Notes under the pieces: model-generated | What the model was told of the DNA's origin: nothing | The model's input: the letters and a program-made list of their open reading frames with translations, nothing else | Database searches by the model: none | NCBI GenBank assembly: GCA_964425585.1 | Contig: CAYRMG010000020.1 | Span: 1 to 21,310 of the forward strand | DNA: 21,310 nucleotides | DNA from: Aquifex sp964425585 | GTDB taxonomy: Bacteria > Aquificota > Aquificia > Aquificales > Aquificaceae | Reading direction: 5' to 3' | Translations under genes and position numbers: made by a program | In this document: positions 14,572 to 21,310 of the stretch, in pieces | Position numbering within the stretch: the first letter of the stretch is position 1 | Layout of the letters: every line of letters starts with the position of its first letter

Positions 14572-16347
14572 TTACCCACCCCACAAACTTAATATAACCT
14601 CCTTCCAGGGTTTTTTAAAGTTTTCAGCTTCCCTTAAAATTTCCGAAAGTATATCCCTCCTTCTGAGTTTTTCCGCACTGTAGCCCAGCTTAACAAGAAC
14701 AGCACCGTAAACGTCATCTTTCCTTTTGTATTCACTCAAGAAAGTTTTATACATATCCGTAGCTTTTCTATACATCCCCTTTTCGTAGTAAATATCCCCT
14801 GCAAGCTTGTATATGTATGGAAAGTATCCCTTTAGCCTGTCGTAGTCCTTTGCCAGCTTTATTACCTCATTAATGTAGTTATTCTCCTCAAGGTAAGAGA
14901 GTATAAGCATAGCTTCAAGTCTATCAACTCCCTCAAGTCCTTCAATAGATTCATTAAGGAGACGTTTGGCAACCTCTTTCCTTCCTTTGGAAAACCAGAA
15001 TAATCCCCTGAGGAATTTTCTTTTAGGTGTTCTCGGAAGCAGTTCAACGACTTCTAAAAACTCCCTATCACCCGTGTAGAGAAGAGCCCTTGCCAAAACC
15101 TCAATGGAAGAAGGTCTGTTGAATACCCTTAAGAAATTTTTTCTGTTTAATTTGTAAAGTTCAACTATTAATTTTCCGTCAATATAAGGTTTTAATTTCA
15201 ATATTTTATTGTTTAGTATCTCAATCTCCTCTTTGTATTCAAAAAGTTCCCCTAAAAGAGTGAAGGGATTTTGTCTAAACTTAATGATTCTTAATAATTC
15301 TCTGTCCTCATCGTTTAGACTCTTTTTCTCAATAGCTTTATTGTAAAGGGCAAAAAGTATAAAGTTTTTATAGGGTTTGCTCGTAGAAAGCCAACCTATC
15401 TGGATAGCAATATCGTAATAAAACTTAAAATCCTTAAACCTTCTTAAGAACTCTCGGTTTTTCCAGTATTTTAGATAAATAATTCTATAAATGGGATTAT
15501 AAAATAGCTCGTTTTTAATTTCTTTATATATAGCGTATGCATCCGAAAAGTTATTTAGTTTCAGATTGAGCTCTGTTAAATAGTAATTGAGCAGTGTCTC
15601 GTAGAATTTGAACCTGTCAAGTTCCTTAGCTCTCGTAAAGTAAAATATGGACTTCCTTAAATTCCCGAGTTTATAGTAGGAAAGTCCTGCGTAATAATTG
15701 AAATGAACATCGTATTTCAAGAAGCTATTTAATTCCAATGCTTTTTTTAAGTTTCTCAGTCCTTCTTTATACTTTCCGAGGCCTACCTCGTATACTCCGA
15801 GTGCAAGGTAATAAAGGTATGTATACTCAGCGGGTATTGTGTTCAGTCTTTTGATATAGGTGTAGCCCGTATAGTCTCCGAAAAGTGCGGAAGCAAGCGC
15901 GAACTTTATTATGAATTTTTCATCCCGTGTATCGCCGTAAAGGGAAGCGTATATATCCATAGCTCTGTCATACCAACCGAGAAGAAAGTATGAATCACCT
16001 AAAAACTCCCTTTGAAGAACGAGATATCTGGGAGATTTGTAATGAAAGGTATACAAATTTAAAAATCCTATAGCGGAAAATATCCCTTCCTTATTCCCGA
16101 GATTGTAGGAGTATAAAGCGTAGGAAAGCCCGTAATAGAGATATGAAAGCTCTCCGTATGCACTTTTAGAAGCCAGAGCGTAAGCACGGGAAAAGTATAA
16201 AAGGGCATCTACGTAGTCGTTAACACTTAAAGCCCTTATCCCTTTCTCATAGTAAGTTTTAGATGCGTATTCATCCTTATTTATTGCGTTAAAGGAGAAT
16301 GCTGAAATTAGAAGAAGAAGTATTGTAAGTATTCTCGTCGGGCTCAT
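14572..16347 (-). CDS. Exported TPR-repeat protein in the flagellar operon
   Basis: I do not recognise a named family. The 591-aa protein opens with a good signal peptide (MSPTRILTILLLLISAFSF), so it is probably periplasmic or outer-membrane associated. Tetratricopeptide-like helix pairs can be read at about 31-64 (ALSVNDYVDALLYFSRAYAL), 177-208 (GKYKEGLRNLKKALELN), 215-246 (YKLGNLRKSIFYFTRAKELD) and 514-545 (YEKGMYRKATDMYKTFLSEY). The middle is rich in Tyr/Lys/Leu helices and probably continues the superhelix. Its gene overlaps the FliK-like gene by 59 bases and directly abuts flgB, so a flagellar role is likely. TPR protein PflA, a periplasmic motor-scaffold part in Campylobacter, is a possible analogue; this is inference. 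Confidence 0.8.
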   Translation of the reverse strand: MSPTRILTILLLLISAFSFNAINKDEYASKTYYEKGIRALSVNDYVDALLYFSRAYALASKSAYGELSYLYYGLSYALYSYNLGNKEGIFSAIGFLNLYTFHYKSPRYLVLQREFLGDSYFLLGWYDRAMDIYASLYGDTRDEKFIIKFALASALFGDYTGYTYIKRLNTIPAEYTYLYYLALGVYEVGLGKYKEGLRNLKKALELNSFLKYDVHFNYYAGLSYYKLGNLRKSIFYFTRAKELDRFKFYETLLNYYLTELNLKLNNFSDAYAIYKEIKNELFYNPIYRIIYLKYWKNREFLRRFKDFKFYYDIAIQIGWLSTSKPYKNFILFALYNKAIEKKSLNDEDRELLRIIKFRQNPFTLLGELFEYKEEIEILNNKILKLKPYIDGKLIVELYKLNRKNFLRVFNRPSSIEVLARALLYTGDREFLEVVELLPRTPKRKFLRGLFWFSKGRKEVAKRLLNESIEGLEGVDRLEAMLILSYLEENNYINEVIKLAKDYDRLKGYFPYIYKLAGDIYYEKGMYRKATDMYKTFLSEYKRKDDVYGAVLVKLGYSAEKLRRRDILSEILREAENFKKPWKEVILSLWGG

Positions 16348-17425
16348 TTACCCCTATATTACACCTTTCCCTTTCCTTTTCTCTATCTTTGTAAACCTCA
16401 CTTCCGTTAACGTTTAAACTCTCAAGCCTGAAACCCGCACTCTGGAATATCTGTGAGATTCTGAGTGCATCGTAGTTCGTTATGAAGGAGTGATTAAAAT
16501 CCTTAAGCTTTAAAAAAAGCGTTGCATTTTCCTTTAAAAATCTCATCTCTATTCCTATATCTTTAATTTCAACCTTAACCTTTTTTATATGTTCCCCATC
16601 AAATACTTTGAAATCCTTAACAACCTTTTTTATTTCCCCTTTTTTTATCTCAATTTTCTCTTTGGGAAACTCCTTTATTTCCACAACTGTCGCTAAATTT
16701 TCCCCAATTTTTTGATTATCTTTCCTTTTTCGGGAATTTTCCGCATATTTAGCTGAAACATTTAGAAAAACTTTTTCAGGTGTAGGAATATCTTTGATAA
16801 GTTTCTTTATAGGTATAAAATCATGTCTATCCTGCAGACCATAAAAATTTTTCTCAGCAATAGTGTCATTCTTATTCAGAACATTCTTCTCCGATGTTTT
16901 TACATTACTTCCTTTCTGTATTTCCTCTTTTATTTCTTTGAAATTCGTAAAAACTTCTAATTTATCGTTTATCAGTTTTACTTTATCGGGTAAATTTTTA
17001 AATTTTATAAAGCCTTCTTCTTTTAACTTTACTGTAAAATTTACATCATGTCTTCCGAATTCAGTGTTCTTTTCTACTTTAATTGTTCCCTCTGATAAGC
17101 TATTCCCGTTTTTATTAATTTGAATATTCTTTTCTTCCAAAAAACTGTTTAAGTTTATAGGAAAAATTGGTTGAAAGACATCAAGCGTTTTATTATTTAC
17201 ATTAGGTTTTTCCTTTACTTCTTTACTTTTTATATTGCTTTGATTGAATCCTTTATCGGAATTAAAAAGATTTAAGATATCTACTTCCTTTCCTTGCTCT
17301 GTAATATTTTGGTTAAGACCTTCAAGAAGGGAAAGTAGAACTTTTAAAAAGTCCGCCTTTACTCCTTTCGGACTCAGCGGTTGATTTAAGTTCTGCAAAA
17401 AGGGAAAGATTTGTATGCCTTCCAT
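16289..17425 (-). CDS. FliK-like protein (putative hook-length control)
   Basis: A 378-aa protein with a long, Lys/Asn-rich, low-complexity and probably disordered N-terminal two thirds. It has a conserved-looking C-terminal domain at about 280-345: VKVEIKDIGIEMRFLKEN, LFLKLKDFNHSFI, ISQIFQSAGFRLESLNV. That pattern of strands and a helix, ending in GFxLxxLxV, resembles the Flg_hook domain of FliK, which senses hook length and switches export specificity. The similarity is weak and is my reading, helped by the flagellar context. ATG 17425 is preceded by AAGGTGG at 5 bases. A GTG at 17434 would lie within that site. The last 20 codons overlap the TPR gene. Base composition is more AT-rich than in neighbouring genes. 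Confidence 0.6.
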   Translation of the reverse strand: MEGIQIFPFLQNLNQPLSPKGVKADFLKVLLSLLEGLNQNITEQGKEVDILNLFNSDKGFNQSNIKSKEVKEKPNVNNKTLDVFQPIFPINLNSFLEEKNIQINKNGNSLSEGTIKVEKNTEFGRHDVNFTVKLKEEGFIKFKNLPDKVKLINDKLEVFTNFKEIKEEIQKGSNVKTSEKNVLNKNDTIAEKNFYGLQDRHDFIPIKKLIKDIPTPEKVFLNVSAKYAENSRKRKDNQKIGENLATVVEIKEFPKEKIEIKKGEIKKVVKDFKVFDGEHIKKVKVEIKDIGIEMRFLKENATLFLKLKDFNHSFITNYDALRISQIFQSAGFRLESLNVNGSEVYKDREKERERCNIGVNEPDENTYNTSSSNFSILL

Positions 17426-17447
17426 TCCCTCCACCTTATTGATTAAT

Positions 17448-17954
17448 TTACTCCCGACATGGACGAAAGTCTATTACATTAAAACCTATTCTATCAGCAT
17501 ACATAAGCTGAGTTGAATTTAATAGCTTTCTTATTTCCTCATCATTATTCGGATGTTTTATCCTGACGATAAGCTTTCTCTTTTCTTTTCCCGCAAGTTC
17601 TATACCGCACAGAGGAATCCTATTTCTCTTTGCATCCAGTTTGATAAACTTGGGAAAGATTTTCCTTTTAAGGAGCATATACTCCTCGTAAACCTTTTTT
17701 GCCTCGGCGTAGAGCTTTAAGCTGATTTCATTTTTTTCTTTGTAATACTCATACTTCTTATAAAGAACGTAAATAGGATATCCGAGCTTATTCAGCTCAT
17801 CAATGAGCTTAAAATCTAAACCTTTTATTTTCTCCATCTTCTTCTCTATATCAACAATTTGCTTGTAAATTCTAACTAACTTATTCGCATCGTTTTGATA
17901 AGGCTCGGGAAGCAAGAAACCCAAACTTATCAGTATGTAAGATAAGAACCTCAT
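17448..17954 (-). CDS. Unknown exported or anchored coiled-coil protein, first gene of the flagellar operon
   Basis: I do not recognise this 168-aa protein. It begins with a hydrophobic stretch (MRFLSYILISLGFLL) that could be a signal peptide or anchor. It is followed by Lys/Glu/Tyr-rich helical sequence at about 22-100 (for example IVDIEKKMEKIKGLDFKLI) with coiled-coil character. The C-terminal part has two Cys (PLCGIEL and the near-terminal FRPC) that could form a disulfide outside the cytoplasm. It lies 22 bases upstream of the FliK-like gene on the same strand and heads the flagellar block, so a role in flagellar assembly is plausible but not shown. The ATG has no Shine-Dalgarno; a TATATT lies 7 bases upstream. 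Confidence 0.75.
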   Translation of the reverse strand: MRFLSYILISLGFLLPEPYQNDANKLVRIYKQIVDIEKKMEKIKGLDFKLIDELNKLGYPIYVLYKKYEYYKEKNEISLKLYAEAKKVYEEYMLLKRKIFPKFIKLDAKRNRIPLCGIELAGKEKRKLIVRIKHPNNDEEIRKLLNSTQLMYADRIGFNVIDFRPCRE

Positions 17955-17961
17955 ATAACTT

Positions 17962-17967
17962 AATATA
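17962..17967 (-). promoter_or_regulatory. -10-like box (TATATT) for the flagellar operon
   Basis: TATATT lies on the minus strand, 7 bases before the ATG of the first operon gene, so the transcript would start at or next to the ATG. I looked for sigma-28 and sigma-54 flagellar promoter patterns in the 33-base spacer and saw neither. There is no good -35 box. Confidence 0.35.
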
Positions 17968-17974
17968 CCGTTCT

Positions 17975-17980
17975 TATAAT
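17975..17980 (+). promoter_or_regulatory. -10 box (TATAAT) for mreD-like gene and PBP2
   Basis: A perfect TATAAT ending 7 bases before the ATG at 17988. The predicted start site coincides with the first base of the coding region. No ribosome site and no clear -35 are visible. It lies back to back with the flagellar operon box in a 33-base divergent spacer. Confidence 0.45.
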
Positions 17981-17987
17981 TTTTAGA

Positions 17988-18455
17988 ATGGTGTTTCTTT
18001 TTCTTTTTCTTTCTCTCATTATAGCTGTTCTTCAGGCTTCTCTATTTACCCCGATATTCGGCAATTTATTTTTAACGCCTTCTTTATCTTTTGTTTTTAT
18101 ACTTATGTCTTCCCGCATTTTAAAAGAAAAAAGCCTTATACCTGCATTTATAACGGGAATGCTGTTGGATACAATAACGGATAGTTTGGGATTGATAACT
18201 CTTGTAAATATAGTTTTTCTTTACATATACCTACTTATTACGGAATTTATATTTGTTAAAAATAAACTTCTTGATTTTTTTATAATTCCACCTCTTTTAT
18301 TAATTTTGAGGAAAATTGTAATTATAAGCATCATCGGAAAAAAATTTTTAATTTATCTTTCTTTTAAATCCTTCCTCCTTTCCTTTCTCATAGAGATTGT
18401 ATTTTTGGTAATTTTGTATAAACTTTTCTTCAAAGGAGTTAATGAAGAGGCGTAG
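17988..18455 (+). CDS. MreD-like integral membrane protein (rod-shape determination)
   Basis: A very hydrophobic 155-aa protein with about five membrane helices. MreD is part of the elongasome that links MreB filaments to wall synthesis. The match is by architecture and a short motif: a polar-poor N-terminus with a proline in the second helix region (LTPSLSFVFILM), then AFITGMLLDTITDSLGLITL, which fits the MreD pattern GxxxDxxxxxxLG. The downstream partner, PBP2, overlaps by 14 bases and is the usual companion of mreCD and rodA. mreB and mreC are not here. AT-rich composition follows from the Phe/Ile/Leu content. Confidence 0.75.
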   Translation: MVFLFLFLSLIIAVLQASLFTPIFGNLFLTPSLSFVFILMSSRILKEKSLIPAFITGMLLDTITDSLGLITLVNIVFLYIYLLITEFIFVKNKLLDFFIIPPLLLILRKIVIISIIGKKFLIYLSFKSFLLSFLIEIVFLVILYKLFFKGVNEEA

Positions 18456-20229
18456 CTTTATTTTAATGCTTTTATCCGCTTTAGGTAGCTTTATAGGAGT
18501 TGTTTTTAATCTCTTCAGACTTCAAGTTGTTGAAGGGGAAAAATACAGGGAGCTTTCCGAGAGAAACTACGTAAGAAGGAGATATCTTTATCCTCCCCGC
18601 GGTGATATATACGACAGAAACGGTGAGCTTTTAGCGTATGATGTTCCTAACTATGTTCTTGTTCTCGATGCAAACAGGTTAAGAAAAAATGAACTGGAAA
18701 AAGTTATAAAGGAAATCAAGAGCATATTCGGTTTAGAACTTGAAAAGAGAAAGATTATCGGAAGTTCCTTTGAACCTGTTGTTATAAAGGAAAACCTGAG
18801 TGAAAAAGATATAAATGAGTTTTATAAAAACAGGTATAGACTTCCCGGGGTATTTATTGAGGTCATGCCCAAAAGAATTTATCCGAAAAGGGAGCTGGCA
18901 TCCCATGTAATCGGATACGTAGGAAAACCTTCCCACAAAGATTTTAAGCGTCTTAAAGATAAAATAGGACCCCTCAGCTTTGTGGGGAAAATGGGAATAG
19001 AGCGTTCCCTGGATAGAGTGCTTACGGGAAAGCTCGGAGAGGAAAAGGTAATGGTAAATGCCGTAGGAAAGATAGTTAAGGTTCTTGAAAGAAGGGAACC
19101 CGAAAAAGGAAAGTCAATAAAGCTTACCATAGATTCCAGGTTTCAGAAAATTGTTGAGGATGTTTTTAGGGAAAGCGGAAATCCTGCGGGAGCGGTTATA
19201 CTCCTAAAGGCTTCAACGGGGGAAGTCCTTGCGCTTGCGAGTTTTCCGGGATTTGACCCAAATAGCGTTTACAGGGACTGGAAGAAGCTTAGTAAAAACC
19301 CGTTAAAGCCCTTCTTCAACAGAGCTGTTAGGGGGTTATATCCCCCTGCTTCCGTATTTAAGGTGCCTATAGCATACGCCACCCTTGAAACCAAAACAAA
19401 AACACCGTGGGATACAGTGTATTGCAACGGTTATTTTAAGCTTGGAGATAGAAAGTTTTATTGCTGGAGAAAATGGGGACACGGAAAGGTAAATCTGATA
19501 AAAAGCTTAAGGGATTCCTGTGATGTTTACTACTATACGGTAGGCTACGAGCTTGGTCCTACAAAAATAAGGTATTACGCTGGTAAGTTTACTTACGGTA
19601 TGAAGATTCCTTTTGAACTTCCCGTAAGACGGGGATTTATACCAACACCTTCCTGGAAGCTTAAACGCTTTAAAGAACCCTGGTATGACGGAGACACGGT
19701 TAATATGAGTATAGGCCAGGGATTTTTATTGAGTAATCTCATGGAACAGACGCTTATGATGATGGGGATAGCAAACAACGGAGTTATATACAGACCTACG
19801 CTCCTTAAAGAAATTCTTGACGATAAGGGAAACGTTATATGGAAAAACGAGAGAAAAGTTCTGAAAGCGGTTTACGGAAAGCTGGAATATTTCGCAATTA
19901 TAAAGAGGGGCTTGAGGGAGGCTGTAAGAAGGGGAACCGCAAGGGAAGCGATGTCAAGAATTGTTGATATAGCGGGAAAAACGGGAACCGCTGAGGTCTT
20001 TTTTAAAAACAAGAGAAAGATAAAGGAGTATTATAAAAAGCGAAAAAAGAGACTACCCTGGAAGTATAGAAATCACGCGTGGTTTGTAGGATTTGCCCCC
20101 TACAGGGACCCGAAGTTCATAATAGGGGTGTTCGTAGAACACGGGGAGAGCGGAGGAAGAACCGCAGCACCTATCGCGAGGAAAATACTTGAACGCATAT
20201 ACATAAACAAGCTCCATAAAGAAATCTAG
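18442..20229 (+). CDS. mrdA: Penicillin-binding protein 2 (elongation transpeptidase)
   Basis: A class B PBP that cross-links peptidoglycan during cell elongation, anchored by an N-terminal TM helix (about 5-25). The dimerisation domain contains RRYLYPPRGDIYDRNGELLA. The transpeptidase domain has SVFK (Ser304 and Lys307 catalytic), SCD (359-361, in the SxN position as in other PBP2 proteins) and KTGT (513-516). HAWFVGFAPY follows after a Lys/Arg-rich insert at about 522-542. The length of 595 aa is normal. The ribosome site AAAGGAG precedes the ATG inside the mreD-like gene. The stop overlaps the convergent dprA stop by 4 bases. rodA is not adjacent. Confidence 0.93.
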   Translation: MKRRSFILMLLSALGSFIGVVFNLFRLQVVEGEKYRELSERNYVRRRYLYPPRGDIYDRNGELLAYDVPNYVLVLDANRLRKNELEKVIKEIKSIFGLELEKRKIIGSSFEPVVIKENLSEKDINEFYKNRYRLPGVFIEVMPKRIYPKRELASHVIGYVGKPSHKDFKRLKDKIGPLSFVGKMGIERSLDRVLTGKLGEEKVMVNAVGKIVKVLERREPEKGKSIKLTIDSRFQKIVEDVFRESGNPAGAVILLKASTGEVLALASFPGFDPNSVYRDWKKLSKNPLKPFFNRAVRGLYPPASVFKVPIAYATLETKTKTPWDTVYCNGYFKLGDRKFYCWRKWGHGKVNLIKSLRDSCDVYYYTVGYELGPTKIRYYAGKFTYGMKIPFELPVRRGFIPTPSWKLKRFKEPWYDGDTVNMSIGQGFLLSNLMEQTLMMMGIANNGVIYRPTLLKEILDDKGNVIWKNERKVLKAVYGKLEYFAIIKRGLREAVRRGTAREAMSRIVDIAGKTGTAEVFFKNKRKIKEYYKKRKKRLPWKYRNHAWFVGFAPYRDPKFIIGVFVEHGESGGRTAAPIARKILERIYINKLHKEI

Positions 20230-21185
20230 AGAGCTCTGTAGTATGCACCTTCCTGGATAACCTTTCCTTCCACAATAAGCCTTGTGATAATTGAGGTTAC
20301 GGTTTTTATATCTTTCCCGAGAAAAGAGGTTATCTCGTCAAATGTTTTAGGTTCCCTAAGAAAGCCGAGGATACCATCCTCTTCCCTTTCTTCATACCTG
20401 TCCGCCTTTCCCCCTTTTATTAGCTCAATACACCCCCTCCATCTTTCGGAATTTTCATTTCCCACGAAAGCTATAACTCTTCTTCGGTAAAGATATCCGT
20501 AATGGGCGGTAATTAATGCACCGCTCCTTTCACCTGCTTCCGCTATATAAATTCTTTCCGAAAGTCCCGCAATAATCCTATTTCTCTTTGGGAATGTGTA
20601 TTTACTTCCTTCAACCCAAGGAAGAAATTCGGATACGAGTGATACGCTCCCCCTGTCAAGCAGGTTCCTTAATCTTCTTTCCGTTTTAAATATCCCGTAT
20701 CCCAAAACAACGGTTGTGGGTAGTCCCAAGTTCAGGGCGGTTTCGTGAGCGGTTATATCTACACCCTTTGCTCCTCCCGAAACCACCGGTCTTTTCTCTT
20801 CTTCAATAACCCTTTCAACGAACTTCAGGGAGATATCCGAGGGTTTACGGGTTCCTACAACCCCTATACCGCTAAAAGGTTTTTCCCCCGCATAAAAAAT
20901 AACAGCAGGGGGATCTTTTATCTCCCTCAAAAGTTTCGGGTAATTTTCATCTTCAAGGGTTATGAATTTCAGACCTCTTTCCAAACTTTTTAAGAGTTTC
21001 TCTTCATAACTCCTTTCGGAAGACAGGGAAAGAAGAATCCTTTCGGCCTTCACGCTGCCTAACAGTTGTTCAAGTTTCTTTTCTTCTATTTTCTCTATTG
21101 AACCAAAGGCATTTATAATTTTCTTAATAGTAGCTTCCCCTACACCTTTTGTATCCCTAAGACGGAGGTATTTGAGAAGTTTCAT
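20226..21185 (-). CDS. dprA: DNA processing protein DprA
   Basis: DprA protects incoming single-stranded DNA and loads RecA during natural transformation. Domains: an N-terminal helix-hairpin-helix (about 11-42, DTKGVGEATIKKIINAFGSI), a Rossmann-like DNA-binding core with IGVVGTRKPSDISL (107-120), VVSGGAKGVDITAHETAL (134-151) and FPKRNRIIAGLSERIYIAEAG, and a C-terminal winged helix (about 265-319, KTFDEITSFLGKDIKTVTSIITRLIVEGKV). The three-domain layout and 319 aa fit a full-length protein. Divergent from the EF-Tu gene with 70 bases between; no clear ribosome site precedes its ATG. Confidence 0.94.
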   Translation of the reverse strand: MKLLKYLRLRDTKGVGEATIKKIINAFGSIEKIEEKKLEQLLGSVKAERILLSLSSERSYEEKLLKSLERGLKFITLEDENYPKLLREIKDPPAVIFYAGEKPFSGIGVVGTRKPSDISLKFVERVIEEEKRPVVSGGAKGVDITAHETALNLGLPTTVVLGYGIFKTERRLRNLLDRGSVSLVSEFLPWVEGSKYTFPKRNRIIAGLSERIYIAEAGERSGALITAHYGYLYRRRVIAFVGNENSERWRGCIELIKGGKADRYEEREEDGILGFLREPKTFDEITSFLGKDIKTVTSIITRLIVEGKVIQEGAYYRAL

Positions 21186-21195
21186 AAAGAAGATT

Positions 21196-21225
21196 TTGAC
21201 AAAAAAATTTTTGGTAATATATAAT
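21196..21225 (+). promoter_or_regulatory. Near-ideal sigma-70 promoter for the EF-Tu gene
   Basis: Perfect TTGACA (21196-21201) and perfect TATAAT (21220-21225) with an 18-base, AT-only spacer apart from two G residues. The start site should be near 21232, giving a leader of about 24 bases with GGAGGT at 21245-21250, 5 bases before the ATG. This is the strongest promoter in the window, as expected for an abundant protein. Confidence 0.8.
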
Positions 21226-21255
21226 AATTTTTTACCTCAAAGTCGGAGGTAGAGA

Positions 21256-21310
21256 ATGGCCAAGGAGAAGTTTGAGAGGACAAAAGAACACGTAAACGTG
21301 GGAACAATAG
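21256..21310 (+). CDS. tuf: Elongation factor Tu, N-terminus only (cut by window edge)
   Basis: EF-Tu is the GTPase that carries aminoacyl-tRNA to the ribosome. Only 18 codons are visible, MAKEKFERTKEHVNVGTI, matching the conserved EF-Tu N-terminus MAKEKFxRxKPHVNVGTI; the GTP-binding P-loop would follow just beyond the edge. It is preceded by its own strong promoter and ribosome site and not by fusA, so this copy starts its own transcription unit. Aquifex is known to have two tuf genes. Confidence 0.93.
   Translation, partial: MAKEKFERTKEHVNVGTI

Overview
The window looks like chromosomal DNA of a hyperthermophilic bacterium of the Aquificales, most likely Aquifex or a close relative. This is a recognition call, not a database result. 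Supporting signs are the very tight gene packing with many 1-60 base overlaps, Lys/Glu/Ile-rich proteins with few Gln, purine-rich coding strands, shortened versions of standard enzymes, flagellar genes scattered among housekeeping genes, and a mix of bacterial core genes with an archaeal-type Rnl3 RNA ligase. No tRNA, rRNA, insertion sequence, CRISPR array or phage gene was seen. No stretch longer than about 100 bases is without a gene.

Layout. (1) 1-572, minus: a TetR-family regulator that runs off the left edge, with a perfect palindrome over its start codon. (2) 653-4933, plus: secD, a secreted metallo-beta-lactamase-fold hydrolase, an RNase H, bioB and a Mut7-C-like PIN/zinc-ribbon protein, apparently one operon with overlapping or abutting genes. 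(3) 8843-4919, minus: purQ, an Rnl3-type RNA ligase, a MoaD/ThiS-like sulfur carrier, gcvH with an acidic tail, and gcvPA. (4) 8943-9278, plus: a lone DUF5335-like protein behind a good promoter. (5) 10289-9267, minus: murG. (6) 10314-12063, plus: purE and ahcY. (7) 17954-12065, minus: a flagellar operon in the order unknown exported protein, FliK-like protein, exported TPR protein, flgB, flgC, fliE, fliF. (8) 17988-20229, plus: mreD-like protein and penicillin-binding protein 2. (9) 21185-20226, minus: dprA. (10) 21256 to the right edge, plus: start of an EF-Tu gene behind a consensus promoter.

How the genes work together. The flagellar block encodes the proximal rod (FlgB, FlgC), the rod/MS-ring adaptor (FliE) and the MS ring (FliF), preceded by three fast-evolving genes that are probably flagellar too. 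MreD, PBP2 and MurG all serve the cell wall. PurQ, PurE, GcvH/GcvPA and AhcY touch purine and one-carbon metabolism, but each lacks its usual partner in this window (purS/purL, purK, gcvPB/gcvT). SecD also lacks an adjacent secF. Such dispersal of operon partners is typical of Aquificales.

Most worth a second look: the Rnl3 RNA ligase in a bacterial metabolic operon; the exported TPR protein and its two upstream neighbours as lineage-specific flagellar parts; the palindromes at the tetR/secD divergent starts; several -10 boxes so close to SD-less starts that leaderless mRNAs are likely; and four convergent gene pairs that overlap or nearly touch and have no terminator. I found no clear new defence or mobile system.
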